DNA from: Streptomyces griseoruber | Lineage (GTDB): Bacteria > Actinomycetota > Actinomycetes > Streptomycetales > Streptomycetaceae | Reading direction: 5' to 3' | Assembly: GCF_001514205.1 (NCBI RefSeq) | Contig: NZ_KQ948769.1 | Span: forward strand, 91,606-155,605 | DNA length: 64,000 bases | Shown here: piece by piece, positions 55,934 to 64,000 of the stretch | Layout: the number at the start of each line of letters is the position of its first letter | Position numbering within the stretch: the stretch's first letter is position 1 | Notes under the pieces: generated by a model | Told to the model about the DNA's origin: nothing | The model's database searches: none | Seen by the model: only the letters and a program-made list of their open reading frames with translations | Position numbers and translations under genes: made by a program

Positions 55934-57037
55934 GTGACCACCGTGGAGCTCGACTACAGCAGTGACGGGATCGTCCGCCTGCTGAGAACGCCCCCGGAGC
56001 AGCGCTCCCTGCCCTGGCTGAAGGACGCGCTTCAGCAGGCGATCATGCTGGAGCTCGCCACCCTGCCGCCCTACCTGTGCGGCATGTGGTCGCTGCTCCA
56101 GGACACCGACTCCGGGAAGGCGGCGGCCGCCGCCATCCGCGTGATCGTCTTCGACGAGATGTCGCACCTCGGGCATGTCTGCAACCTGCTCACCACGATC
56201 GGCGGGAGCCCGCGCCTCGCCGACGAGAGCGTGCTGGCGCCGTACCCCTGTCCGCTGCCCGGCGGGGTGCGGCCCGAGATCAATCCCGATCTGGAGGTCT
56301 ACCTCGGTGGGCTGACGAAGGACTCGGTCGAGATGTACTCGCAGATCGAGGCGCCGGAGGAGCCGCTCGCCCAGTTCGCGGCCGCCGAGGAGACGTTCAC
56401 CTCGATCGGTGCCTTCTACACCGCGATCCTGGAGGCCTTCCGCGTGCACCAGGGCGAGATCAGGGGCACCCGTCAGCTGACCAGGAGCATGGGGCACCAC
56501 GGGGAGGGGAACAGCCTCTTCCCGATCAGGACCTTCGCCGACGTCGAGCAGGCGATCACGGTCATCAAGGAACAGGGCGAGGGCACGGACAAGACCCCGG
56601 ACAACCCCTTCCCCGGGCACGCGGGCGAGCTGTCCCACTACTACGTCTTCCGGGAGATCTTCCGGGGCCGGAAGCTGAAGAAGATCCAGGAGACGCCCCC
56701 GAAGTGGGACTTCCAGGGCGACCCCATCCCGTTCCCGAACGCCCGTCCGATGGGCAGGGTGCCGAAGGGCGGCTGGGCGAACGACCCGGGCACCGTCCCC
56801 GACGCGGCCGTGCAGGCCGAGCTGGACAAGGGCAACACGGCCTTCAGTGCGATGCTGCACGCGCTGGAGAAGGCCTGGGAGCAGGACCGGCCGGAGGACG
56901 CCGACCCGCACATGGACGACGCGATCGGCCACATGTTCGCCCTCAAGGGTCCCGCGCTCAAGCTGATGGACATGCCTCTTCCGAACGATCCCGCGAAGCG
57001 CTACGGCCCGGAGTTCCGGTTCGTCGCCACCCCGTAG
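55934..57037 (+). CDS. Ferritin-like VioB/RebD-type (iminophenyl-pyruvate dimer synthase-like) protein
   Basis: 367 residues. The ferritin-like helical core has the Glu/His iron ligands in AIMLELATLPPYLCGMW, FDEMSHLGHVCNLL and AEETFTSIGAFYTAI, and a late HYYVFREIF. This domain is found in VioB/RebD-type enzymes that couple indole-pyruvate imines, and also as a stand-alone protein in many Streptomyces. No chromopyrrolate or violacein partner is nearby, so the substrate is unknown. GTG 55934 was taken, after GAAAGGGGCCC. It converges with the IclR gene through a strong hairpin. Confidence 0.85.
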   Translation: MTTVELDYSSDGIVRLLRTPPEQRSLPWLKDALQQAIMLELATLPPYLCGMWSLLQDTDSGKAAAAAIRVIVFDEMSHLGHVCNLLTTIGGSPRLADESVLAPYPCPLPGGVRPEINPDLEVYLGGLTKDSVEMYSQIEAPEEPLAQFAAAEETFTSIGAFYTAILEAFRVHQGEIRGTRQLTRSMGHHGEGNSLFPIRTFADVEQAITVIKEQGEGTDKTPDNPFPGHAGELSHYYVFREIFRGRKLKKIQETPPKWDFQGDPIPFPNARPMGRVPKGGWANDPGTVPDAAVQAELDKGNTAFSAMLHALEKAWEQDRPEDADPHMDDAIGHMFALKGPALKLMDMPLPNDPAKRYGPEFRFVATP

Positions 57038-57065
57038 CACCGGCACCCGGAACGGCGGCCCCCCG

Positions 57066-57132
57066 GGGCGTGTGTCGAAAGCGGCGTCGTCCGCCCGGAG
57101 GGCGGGCCGGACGGGACTTTCGGCACACGCCC
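57066..57132. terminator. Bidirectional terminator between the ferritin-like and IclR genes
   Basis: GGGCGTGTGTCGAAAG (57066-57081) pairs with CTTTCGGCACACGCCC (57117-57132), 16 bp with one wobble, and the centre folds a second stem (GTCCG..CGGAC). The right arm touches the IclR stop codon. Confidence 0.9.
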
Positions 57133-57890
57133 TAGATCGCCAGGGAGAGCAGGACCGGGGCCGCGTTCCTGTTCAGGGCGTCGGCCGCGTGGCGCAGCCG
57201 GTGGGCGTGGGCGACGGGCAGCGACAGGGCGAGACAGCCCACGGAGGAGCCGGCGGTGATCGGGACGGCCGCGCAGACCGTGCCGACCGCGTACTCCTGG
57301 AGGTCGAGGTGCGGGACCGTGGGCGGCTGGGACTCCAGACGGGACAGGAGCAGCCGGTCGCTGGTGATGGTGCGCGAGGTGAGGCGGGCCATCTTGTGCC
57401 GGGAGAGGTGGTCGCGCCGGCCGTTGTGGTCGAGCTGGCCGAGCAGGCTCTTGCCGAGCGCGGTGGCGTGCGCCGAGGAGCGGAAGTCGAACCACTCGTG
57501 GACGGCGGGAGTGTCGGGGCTGTCGGCGTACTGGGCGATGGTGACCTCGCCGTCCACGTACCGGCTGACGTAGACGGCGGCGCCGATCGAGTCGCGCAGC
57601 CGGTCGAGGGTGCGCTGGAGCTGCTCGTGCAGGGCCTGCTGGTGACCGTGGGCGGAGCCCAGGCGGGTCAGGGCGTCCCCGGTGACATAGGCGCCGTCGG
57701 TGATCTGCTCGACGTATCCCTCGCGGCGCAGCATGCGCAGGAGCGTGGTCAGCCGCTCCGTGTCCAGGCCGGTCTCGCGGACGAGCTCGGCGTCGGTGAC
57801 TCCGGTGGAGTGCCGGGCCACCGTCTCCAGGACGCGCAGGGCGTCCTGAGCCGAGTGGTACGGCGCGGTCGGCTCGTGCTTCAGCGCCAC
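57132..57890 (-). CDS. IclR family transcriptional regulator
   Basis: 252 residues. The N-terminal winged helix is at about 12-70 (SAQDALRVLETVARHS; LVRETGLDTERLTTLLRML), with the IclR effector domain after it (YVSRYVDGEVTIAQYAD; FDFRSSAHATALGKSLLGQL; GTVCAAVPITAGSSVGCLAL). GTG 57890 follows GGGGGAACACC. It lies 225 bp behind ehuA on the same strand, so control of the ectoine genes is plausible by position. A perfect palindrome at 58061 sits in that gap. Confidence 0.9.
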   Translation of the reverse strand: MALKHEPTAPYHSAQDALRVLETVARHSTGVTDAELVRETGLDTERLTTLLRMLRREGYVEQITDGAYVTGDALTRLGSAHGHQQALHEQLQRTLDRLRDSIGAAVYVSRYVDGEVTIAQYADSPDTPAVHEWFDFRSSAHATALGKSLLGQLDHNGRRDHLSRHKMARLTSRTITSDRLLLSRLESQPPTVPHLDLQEYAVGTVCAAVPITAGSSVGCLALSLPVAHAHRLRHAADALNRNAAPVLLSLAI

Positions 57891-58060
57891 GGTGTTCCCC
57901 CCTGGTCGCTTCCTCTGGCCGTGATCCATGAGCGGTGTTCCATGAGCGGTGATCCTGGCAGCGAATCATTTCCACGATAACGGCCAAGGAGCCGGAGGGG
58001 AGGGGTTGTTGGCGAGAACATGGTGCGCCTTTGATGCCCTCAACTGCGGTACTGACCCTC

Positions 58061-58072
58061 TGGCATATGCCA
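58061..58072. promoter_or_regulatory. 12-bp palindrome TGGCATATGCCA
   Basis: Perfect symmetry, in the gap between ehuA and the IclR gene, 170 bp before the IclR start. It is a candidate operator; no regulator assignment is possible from sequence alone. Confidence 0.5.
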
Positions 58073-58115
58073 AAGACATGTCCAGCCGCTCCGGCCCCGT
58101 GCGCGACCTGCCCCG

Positions 58116-58847
58116 TTACAGCACCGCGCTCAGGAACTCCCGGGTCCGCTCCTCCTCCGGCGCGCCGAAGATCTGCTCCGGTGGGCCCGCCTCGACGACC
58201 CGCCCCGCGTCGAACATCAGTACCTGGTCGGAGATGTCCCGGGCGAAGTTCATCTCATGGGTCACACAGAGCAGGGTGATGTCGGTGGTGGTGGCGACGT
58301 CCCTGAGGACGTCGAGGACACCGGCGACCAGCTCCGGGTCCAGGGCGGAGGTCACCTCGTCGAGGAGGAGCACTTTCGGCCGCATCGCCAGCGCCCGCGC
58401 GATCGCCACCCGCTGCTGCTGCCCGCCCGACAGCCGCGACGGCCGGGCGTCGCACTTGTCGGCCAGCCCGACCATGTCCAGCAGCTCGCGGGCGCGCGCC
58501 TCGGCCTCGTCCCTCGACAGCCCGAGCACGGAGACCGGGGCCTCGGTGACGTTCCTGAGGACGCTCATGTTCGGGAACAGGTTGAACTGCTGGAAGACCA
58601 TCCCGATCTGCCGGCGGACCGCGCGGCGCTGCTTCTGCGCGGCGGGGAACAGCGGCTGTCCGTCCACCGTGATGGTGCCCGAGTCGGGCTCGGTGAGGGT
58701 CATCAGCATCCGCAGGATGGTGGTCTTGCCGGAGCCGGACGGCCCGATGAGGGTGACATGGCTGCCGGCCTTCACGGACAGGTCCAGCCGGTCGAGGACG
58801 GTGTGGTCGCCGAACCGCTTGGTGACGTTGCTGATCTCAACGGACAA
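58116..58847 (-). CDS. ehuA: Amino-acid-type ABC transporter ATPase (EhuA-like)
   Basis: 243 residues with Walker A GPSGSGKTT (35-43), Q-loop FQQFNLFP, signature LSGGQQQR (about 140), Walker B VLLLDEVTSALDP and the switch His in VTHEM. It belongs to the polar amino-acid (PAAT) family; with its partners it fits the ectoine/hydroxyectoine Ehu system. It overlaps the permease gene upstream by 11 bases. Assignment to ectoine rests on the neighbouring dehydrogenase and EutA-like genes. Confidence 0.88.
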   Translation of the reverse strand: MSVEISNVTKRFGDHTVLDRLDLSVKAGSHVTLIGPSGSGKTTILRMLMTLTEPDSGTITVDGQPLFPAAQKQRRAVRRQIGMVFQQFNLFPNMSVLRNVTEAPVSVLGLSRDEAEARARELLDMVGLADKCDARPSRLSGGQQQRVAIARALAMRPKVLLLDEVTSALDPELVAGVLDVLRDVATTTDITLLCVTHEMNFARDISDQVLMFDAGRVVEAGPPEQIFGAPEEERTREFLSAVL

Positions 58848-59487
58848 GGCGTCGCTCCAGGGTGCGCAGAAGAAGGGAGGCGAGGGCGGAGATGACGATG
58901 AAGGCCACGCCGATCACCGTCAGCGGCTCGGTGAACCGGAAGTGCTGCTGGGAGAAGAGCCGCGCCCGGCCGAGCATCTCCAGCACGGTGATCGCCATCA
59001 GCATCGGTGTGTCCTTGAGCATCGCGATCACGTAGTTGCCGAGCGCCGGCACGACCCGGCGGAGCGCCTGCGGCAGGATCACCGCCCGCCAGGTGCGGCC
59101 CCTCGGCAGGTTCAGCGCGGTCGCCGCCTCCCACTGCCCGGCGGGCACCGCGTCGATACCGGCCCGGTAGACCTGCATGGTGTACGTCGAGTAGTGCAGC
59201 CCGATCGCCACGACCCCGGTGGTCATCGCCGACAGGGTCAGCCCCCACTCGGGCAGCACGTAGAAGAGGAAGAAGAGCTGCACCAGCAGCGGGGTGTCCC
59301 GCACGAACTCCGTGACGATCCCGACGGGCCACCGCACCCACCGGGTCGGCGTCCGCATCAGCAGCGCCCACAGCAGCCCCAGCGTGAACGAGATCAGCGA
59401 CCCGAGGGCCAGCGCCCGCAGCGTGACCAGCAGCCCGTCCCGGAACTGCGGCATGAAGTCGCGTACGGCGGTCCAGTCCCAGTTCAT
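58837..59487 (-). CDS. ehuD: ABC transporter permease (EhuD-like)
   Basis: 216 residues with five membrane helices. The permease EAA-like loop is RGRTWRAVILPQALRRVVPALGN (in part) and a typical start is DFMPQFRDGLLVTLRALALGS. It is overlapped by four bases with EhuC (ATGA) and by eleven with EhuA, so all three are co-translated. Ectoine specificity is inferred from the operon. Confidence 0.87.
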   Translation of the reverse strand: MNWDWTAVRDFMPQFRDGLLVTLRALALGSLISFTLGLLWALLMRTPTRWVRWPVGIVTEFVRDTPLLVQLFFLFYVLPEWGLTLSAMTTGVVAIGLHYSTYTMQVYRAGIDAVPAGQWEAATALNLPRGRTWRAVILPQALRRVVPALGNYVIAMLKDTPMLMAITVLEMLGRARLFSQQHFRFTEPLTVIGVAFIVISALASLLLRTLERRLVR

Positions 59488-60128
59488 CGCAGCCCCGCCT
59501 TCAGCCGGTGCTCAAGCCCTCGCATCAGCCGCGTCAGCAGGAACGCGATGACGAAGTAGACGAGCAGCACGTACGTGTAGATCTCCGCGCTCTCCTGGAG
59601 CGCGAGGCGGACCAGGTTGCCGCTGAACGCCAGGTCGCCCATGCCCATCACCGACACCAGGGCGGTGCCCTTGAGCAGCTCGACCAGCAGGTTGGAGAAG
59701 GGCGGGATCATCTCCGGCACCGCCTGCGGCAGCAGGATCCTGCGCAGCCGCTGCCCGGGCGTGAACCCGAGCGCGATCCCGCCCTCCTTCTGCGCCGGAT
59801 CGACCGCGCCGAGCGCCCCGCGCACGATCTCCGCGCCGTACGCCCCGTAGGTCAGCCCGAGCGCGAGCGTCCCCGCCCACATCGGCACGAGCTGCCAGCC
59901 GAAGGCGGGCGGCAGCACGAAGAACACCCAGAAGATCATCACCAGCGCCGAGGTCCCCCGGAACACCTCGGTGTAGCAGCCCGCGAGGAAGCGGACGGGC
60001 CACCGCCGGTGGGTGCGCGCGATCCCGACGGCGAAGGCCACGACCGCCCCCAGCGCCGCACTGAACACCAGGAGCCGGACGGTCGTCCACATCCCCCTGA
60101 GGACGAGTTCCCACAGTCCCGAGGTCAT
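59484..60128 (-). CDS. ehuC: ABC transporter permease (EhuC-like)
   Basis: 214 residues with five membrane helices and the EAA-like loop GFTPGQRLRRILLPQAVPEM. The N-terminus (ELVLRGMWTTVRLLVFSAALG) is typical for HisM-type permeases. It overlaps both the binding-protein gene and EhuD by ATGA. It pairs with EhuD to form the membrane channel. Confidence 0.87.
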   Translation of the reverse strand: MTSGLWELVLRGMWTTVRLLVFSAALGAVVAFAVGIARTHRRWPVRFLAGCYTEVFRGTSALVMIFWVFFVLPPAFGWQLVPMWAGTLALGLTYGAYGAEIVRGALGAVDPAQKEGGIALGFTPGQRLRRILLPQAVPEMIPPFSNLLVELLKGTALVSVMGMGDLAFSGNLVRLALQESAEIYTYVLLVYFVIAFLLTRLMRGLEHRLKAGLR

Positions 60129-61030
60129 CCGCCGCAGAGCTCCTTCGCGGTCAGGTCCGTCATCTCGGCCTTCGTGAACCCGAAGGGCTCCAGGATCCGC
60201 AGCAGCTCCCCGCTCTTCCTCAGCTTCCGCAGCTCGGTGTTGAAGGCGTCCCGCAGCCGGGTCTCGCCCGGCCGGAACGCGAACGCGCCCCCGTCGACAT
60301 GGGGTGCGCCGTCCACGAGCGGGGCGAAGGGCCGGGTCGACTCGGCCGTGCGGGACTTCTTCACGACCTCGCGGGTGGTCAGGGCCGTCCCCGCGAAGAC
60401 GTCGACCCGGCCCGCCTCGACCGCGTTCAGCCCGGCCACCTGGTCCGGCACGATCAGGATGTCGCTCTCCCGGTACCCCGCGCCCACGGCGTACCCGATC
60501 TCGGCGTACCCGGTCCCGGTGGCGAACCTGGCCTTCTTCGCCACCACGTCCCGGTAGTCGTGCAGCCCCTTCGGGTTGCCCTTGCGGACGATGAAGGCGT
60601 CCAGCATCCGGTAGTCCGGGTCGGCGAAGATCACCTGCTCGCAGCGCTCGGGGGTGACGTACATCCCGGCGGCCACGACGTCGAACTGCTGGGAGTTCAG
60701 CCCGGGTATCAGCGACCCGAACTCGGTGGGCACGGGCTGCACCGTGCCCACCCCGAGCCGCTTGAAGACCACCTCCGCCAGCTCGGGCGCCTCCCCGGTG
60801 AGCCGCCCGTCCCTGTCGATGTACCCGAAGGGGATCTCGCCCGCGATGCCGAGCCGTACGACCCCGGCGGCGCGGAGCCGGTCGAGGAGGTCGCCGCCGT
60901 CCGCGGTGGACGCCGTGGCCACGCGTGAACAGCCCGCGGCGCCCAGCGCGCCGAGCGCCGCCACCCCCGCGAGCAGCGACCGGCGGGTGGGGTTGTCGTG
61001 GTGTGTGGGGTGTCTGTTCGGTGCAGCCAT
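60125..61030 (-). CDS. ehuB: Ectoine/hydroxyectoine-type solute-binding lipoprotein (EhuB-like)
   Basis: 301 residues. A Tat- and lipobox-type leader (TRRSLLAGVAALGALGAAGC, Cys near 34) is followed by a type II periplasmic binding fold (LGIAGEIPFGYIDRDGRLTG; QQFDVVAAGMYVTPERCE; NAVEAGRVDVFAGTALTT). Members bind ectoines or polar amino acids. It is the first gene of the four-gene operon. The specificity is by context and by overall EhuB-like sequence as I recall it. Confidence 0.87.
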   Translation of the reverse strand: MAAPNRHPTHHDNPTRRSLLAGVAALGALGAAGCSRVATASTADGGDLLDRLRAAGVVRLGIAGEIPFGYIDRDGRLTGEAPELAEVVFKRLGVGTVQPVPTEFGSLIPGLNSQQFDVVAAGMYVTPERCEQVIFADPDYRMLDAFIVRKGNPKGLHDYRDVVAKKARFATGTGYAEIGYAVGAGYRESDILIVPDQVAGLNAVEAGRVDVFAGTALTTREVVKKSRTAESTRPFAPLVDGAPHVDGGAFAFRPGETRLRDAFNTELRKLRKSGELLRILEPFGFTKAEMTDLTAKELCGG

Positions 61031-61097
61031 GGCCGCGCGGCTACCCGGGCGCCCACCGGTTATGCGGGGGCGTCGTGTGAGGGGAGTGTGGTGACCG

Positions 61098-62048
61098 TCA
61101 GCGGCCGGGGACGTATCCGCGCGCCTTGTCGACCACGTTCCGCAGCGGCCGGCCCGCCGCCCAGCGCTCGAACAGCTCGACGAACTGGGCACCCAGCTCG
61201 TCGTGCCGGCCGACCGCGGCGCCACTCATGTGCGGGGACACGAGCAGGCCCGGGACCTGCCACAACGGGCTGTCGGGCGGCAGGGGCTCGGTGCCGAACA
61301 CATCCAGGGCGGCGCCCGCGATCCAGCGGCTGCGCAGGGCCCGTACGAGTGCCTCCTCGACGACCAGGCCGCCGCGGCCGACGTTCAGGAAGCGGGCCGA
61401 GGGCTGCATCACGCCGAAGCGGCGGGTGTCGAACATGCCCCGGGTCAGCTCGGTGAGCGGCGCCGCCGCGATCACCCAGTCCGCGCGGGCGAGCAGCCGG
61501 TCCAGGTCGTCGGGGCCGTGGATGCCGGTGCGCGGGACCCGCCCGACGAGCGCGGTGGTGGCCCCGAGCGCCTTCAGGGTGCGGGTGACGGCCCGGCCGA
61601 CCGGGCCCGAGCCGACGACCACGGCCCGGGTGCCGGCCACCGGCCGGCTCTCCCGGGGCCGCCACTCGCCGCGGGTCTGCGCCGCCCAGGTGCCCGGCAG
61701 GTCCTTCGCCATCGCCAGGACCAGCGCGGCGACGTACTCGGCGACCGGCTCCTCGAAGACCCCGCGCGCGTTCGTCAGCACCGTGTCGGACGCGGCCAGT
61801 TCCGGCGACAGCACCCGCTCCACGTCCGCGCCCGCCGTGTGCACCCAGCGCGGCCTCGGCCCCGCGCCCGGCCAGGCGGCGCGCACCGCGTCCGAGGTGG
61901 TGTCCCACACCAGCAGGACGTCGGCCTCCGGCAGCAGTGCGCCGAGGGTGGAGCCGTCGGCGTGCAGCACCCGCACCCGGCCCGTGAGCCGGCCGAGGCG
62001 GGGGAGGGGCTCCGCGTCGAGAACGAGGAGCGTGGGGACGGCGGCCAT
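61098..62048 (-). CDS. D-2-hydroxyacid dehydrogenase
   Basis: 316 residues. The substrate-binding half has WVHTAGADVERVL and LTNARGVFEEPVAEYVAALVLAM; the NAD-binding half has VVVGSGPVGRAV, LNVGRGGLVVEEALV and the catalytic His in LLVSPHMSG. A family member often found beside ehu/eut genes, it may reduce or oxidise an intermediate of ectoine breakdown. It lies 67 bp before ehuB on the same strand and is divergent from the EutA-like gene. Confidence 0.9.
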   Translation of the reverse strand: MAAVPTLLVLDAEPLPRLGRLTGRVRVLHADGSTLGALLPEADVLLVWDTTSDAVRAAWPGAGPRPRWVHTAGADVERVLSPELAASDTVLTNARGVFEEPVAEYVAALVLAMAKDLPGTWAAQTRGEWRPRESRPVAGTRAVVVGSGPVGRAVTRTLKALGATTALVGRVPRTGIHGPDDLDRLLARADWVIAAAPLTELTRGMFDTRRFGVMQPSARFLNVGRGGLVVEEALVRALRSRWIAGAALDVFGTEPLPPDSPLWQVPGLLVSPHMSGAAVGRHDELGAQFVELFERWAAGRPLRNVVDKARGYVPGR

Positions 62049-62176
62049 CCGGTGCCTTTCCCATGACCAGGGGCCTGACGTGCGCGGACGGAACACGGTC
62101 GCACCCCGCTCCACGGCCGTCAACACGTCCGGACCGCCAACCAGGTGAGGATGGAGGCCGTGGGCTGCGCAGGCTG

Positions 62177-62190
62177 GGTACCCGGGTACC
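62177..62190. promoter_or_regulatory. 14-bp palindrome GGTACCCGGGTACC
   Basis: Perfect symmetry, 33 bp before the EutA-like start and in the divergent region with the dehydrogenase gene. It is a candidate operator for a regulator of the ectoine genes; the regulator is unidentified. Confidence 0.55.
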
Positions 62191-62222
62191 TCCGGAAGAA
62201 GAGCAGCAGCAGGAAGGCCGTC

Positions 62223-62951
62223 ATGACCGCACTCGGATTCCTCCACCCGGGCCACTCCGCCAAGGACGACTACCCCCGTATCGAGCAGCTCCTGGCCGGC
62301 GACATCCGGGTGGACCTCGTCCGCGCGGACCCCGGGGAGGACGGCGGGCGCGCCGACGCCTCCCTGCGCCTGGGCGCGCCCCACCGGCTGGCGGCGGGCG
62401 TCGAGCAACTGCGGCTGTCGGGCGCGGAGGCGATCGTCTGGGCCTCCACGAGCGGCAGTTTCGGCTACGGCTGGGAGGGCGCCCACGAGCAGGTGCGCAC
62501 CCTGGCCACGGCCGCCGGCATGCCCGCCTCCTCCACCTCGTTCGCCTTCGTGCACGCGGCCCGGGAACTGCGGGCCGCGCGGGTCGCGGTGGGAGCGACC
62601 TACCCGGCTCGGACCGCCGCTCTGTTCGCGGAGTTCCTGCGGACCGGCGGGCTGGAGGTGACCGCGGTGCACGGCGCCGGGGTCACGGCGGCGCGGGCCG
62701 GCACCTGGGGCGAGGCGGAGGTGCTGGCCCTCGCGCGGGTTGCCGACGCGTCCGGCGCCGAGGCGGTCCTGCTGCCCGACACCGCCCTGCACACCGTCGC
62801 CCACGTCCCGGCCCTGGAACGGGAGCTGGGCAAACCCGTCCTGACCGCGAACCAGGTGACCGTGTGGGAGGCGCTGCGGCTGACGGACCGGCGGGTGAAC
62901 GCGCCGGGACTGGGGGCGCTGTTCACGCGGGAGCCGATCGTGCAGGTGTGA
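62223..62951 (+). CDS. Maleate isomerase/Asp-Glu racemase family protein (EutA-like)
   Basis: 242 residues with the Asp/Glu-racemase-type fold: FLHPGHSAKDDYPRIEQLL, IVWASTSGSFGYGWEGA, VAVGATYPARTA and LPDTALHTVAHVPALE. It resembles the maleate cis-trans isomerase/arylmalonate-decarboxylase group that includes EutA of ectoine utilisation; the usual catalytic Cys residues are not visible at the expected places (the first site reads STSG), so the chemistry may differ. ATG 62223 follows GCAGGAAGG. It is divergent from the dehydrogenase and part of the ectoine neighbourhood. Confidence 0.82.
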   Translation: MTALGFLHPGHSAKDDYPRIEQLLAGDIRVDLVRADPGEDGGRADASLRLGAPHRLAAGVEQLRLSGAEAIVWASTSGSFGYGWEGAHEQVRTLATAAGMPASSTSFAFVHAARELRAARVAVGATYPARTAALFAEFLRTGGLEVTAVHGAGVTAARAGTWGEAEVLALARVADASGAEAVLLPDTALHTVAHVPALERELGKPVLTANQVTVWEALRLTDRRVNAPGLGALFTREPIVQV

Positions 62952-63045
62952 GACCCGAGGGGGCCCGGGGCCCCCGGGAATAAACGGGGACATCCTCCTG
63001 TTAGGGCGCGGAGGACATCGTGAAGCCCGACGACAGGAGGACCCC

Positions 63046-64000
63046 GTGGCGGCAGACGAGACGGCGGCAGACGAGACGGCGACGGTGGGGACGGCGAACG
63101 GCGGGAGGGCGAACGGCGGGAGGGCGACCGACGCGGCGGCGGCCGACGGCATACGGGCCACCGCCCAGGGCACCGCCCCCGCCCCCCTCTCCGTCCTCGA
63201 CCTGGTCACCGTCGGCTCCGGGCACACCGCCACCGACGCCCTGCGCACCAGCGTCGGCCTCGCCCGGCTCACCGAGTCCCGCGGCTTCCACCGCTACTGG
63301 GTCGCCGAGCACCACTCGATGCCCGGCGTCGCCTCCTCCTCGCCCGCGGTGATCCTCGCCCACCTCGCCGCCCACACCGACCGCATCCGGCTCGGCTCGG
63401 GCGGCGTCATGCTGCCCAACCACGCGCCCCTCGTCATCGCCGAGCAGTTCGGCACCCTGGAGGCGCTCGCGCCGGGCCGGATCGACCTCGGCCTCGGCCG
63501 CGCCCCCGGCACCGACGGGGCCACCGCCGCCGCCCTGCGCCGGACGGCCGGCCTGCACGAGGGCGCGGACGACTTCCCCGAGCAGCTCGCCGAGCTGACC
63601 CGGTTCCTGGACGACGACTTCCCCGACGGGCACCGCTACCGCCGTATCCACGCCGTGCCCGGCCCGGTCCAGGCGACCTCGCCCGGCGGTGTGCAGTCCC
63701 GGCACCGGCCGCCGGTCTGGCTGCTCGGCTCCTCCGGCTTCAGCGCGCGGCTGGCCGGGCTCCTCGGCCTGCCCTTCGCCTTCGCGCACCACTTCTCCGC
63801 GCAGAACACCGTCCCGGCCCTGGACCTCTACCGGGAGTCCTTCCGCCCGTCCGCGGTGCTCTCCGAGCCGTACGCCCTGATCGGTGTCTCCGTCCTGGCC
63901 GCCGACGACGAACGCGAGGCCCGCCGCCAGGTCCTCGCGACCGGCCTCAACATGGTCCGGCTGCGCACCGGCCGCCCCGGTCTCTTCCCCTCCCCGGAGG
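63046..64000 (+). CDS. Luciferase-like (LLM class) flavin monooxygenase, 5' part
   Basis: About 318 codons are present; the 3' end lies beyond the window. GTG 63046 follows AGGAGG (63035-63040). A ~40-residue Ala/Asp/Gly-rich N-terminus with small repeats (AADETAADETA; GGRANGGRA) precedes the domain: SVLDLVTVGSG, HRYWVAEHHSMPG, LGSGGVMLPNHAPLVIAEQFGTLEAL, RIDLGLGRAPG and LLGSSGFSARLAG. These are typical of the MsnO8-type luciferase-like oxidoreductases that use reduced flavin. The substrate is unknown. Confidence 0.92.
   Translation, partial: MAADETAADETATVGTANGGRANGGRATDAAAADGIRATAQGTAPAPLSVLDLVTVGSGHTATDALRTSVGLARLTESRGFHRYWVAEHHSMPGVASSSPAVILAHLAAHTDRIRLGSGGVMLPNHAPLVIAEQFGTLEALAPGRIDLGLGRAPGTDGATAAALRRTAGLHEGADDFPEQLAELTRFLDDDFPDGHRYRRIHAVPGPVQATSPGGVQSRHRPPVWLLGSSGFSARLAGLLGLPFAFAHHFSAQNTVPALDLYRESFRPSAVLSEPYALIGVSVLAADDEREARRQVLATGLNMVRLRTGRPGLFPSPE

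Noticed and set aside
55934..57037. Indolocarbazole or violacein gene cluster
   Set aside because: Only one family member is present; the neighbours are an IclR regulator, tRNA-Lys and a transporter.

Overview
The window is chromosomal DNA of a Streptomyces or a very close relative. G+C is high and third-position biased, GTG starts are common, and the gene families are typical of the genus: Tat-exported polysaccharide lyase, class E and F sortases, an AA10 LPMO with DasR-type sites, XRE/DUF397/ATP-binding trios, and ROK, GntR, IclR and MerR regulators. No prophage, integrase, insertion sequence, rRNA or CRISPR array was found.

Layout. 1-11.3 kb is ordinary chromosome: SGNH hydrolase, DUF445 protein, LAxTG-anchored alginate-lyase-like protein, GlxA-type regulator, a DUF2975/XRE pair next to a 139-bp tandem duplication, an ECF sigma factor with its CU044_5270 partner, and a MerR/erythromycin-esterase pair. 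11.2-15.1 kb is accessory: a truncated DUF6879 gene marks the junction, followed by three uncharacterised genes divergent from an XRE-TPR regulator with a GNAT acetyltransferase. 15.2-18.8 kb is one large membrane-tethered STAND NTPase with fourteen WD40 repeats. 18.8-21.1 kb holds NIPSNAP and an XRE/DUF397/HATPase module.

21.1-30.1 kb is the most unusual region, a seven-gene restriction-modification island with visibly lower G+C. It has a C5 cytosine methyltransferase, a Vsr mismatch nuclease, an NgoMIV-family REase, a NaeI-family REase, a Z1 helicase-like protein, a MORC/MutL-like GHKL ATPase and an HNH nuclease. Both REase families classically cut GCCGGC, so one methyltransferase appears to protect against two structurally unrelated enzymes, with a MORC/Z1 motor pair attached.

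30.3-53 kb returns to chromosome: SEC-C protein, GH30, class E sortase, L,D-transpeptidase lipoprotein, a two-component system whose kinase carries an in-frame repeat insertion, a membrane-protein/GntR operon with twin operators, YidC-like insertase, FAH hydrolase, Gfo/Idh/MocA oxidoreductase and ROK regulator sharing a 27-bp palindrome, secreted substrates with a class F sortase, GH6 lipoprotein, tRNA-Lys, an NlpC/P60-like protein, an SPFH protein and the LPMO. 53-64 kb contains RibD-like reductase, an acyl-CoA synthetase that reads into a second identical tRNA-Lys, a VioB-like ferritin protein, an IclR regulator, an ehuABCD-type ectoine transporter with hydroxyacid dehydrogenase and EutA-like protein, and the start of a luciferase-like monooxygenase cut by the window edge.

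How they cooperate. The REases, methyltransferase, Vsr, Z1 and GHKL proteins probably form one defence unit. The LPMO is probably in the DasR chitin regulon. The Ehu/EutA/dehydrogenase set fits compatible-solute uptake and use. The two sortases anchor secreted proteins, some of them encoded here. All functional statements come from reading the sequence and recalling families; no database search was run.
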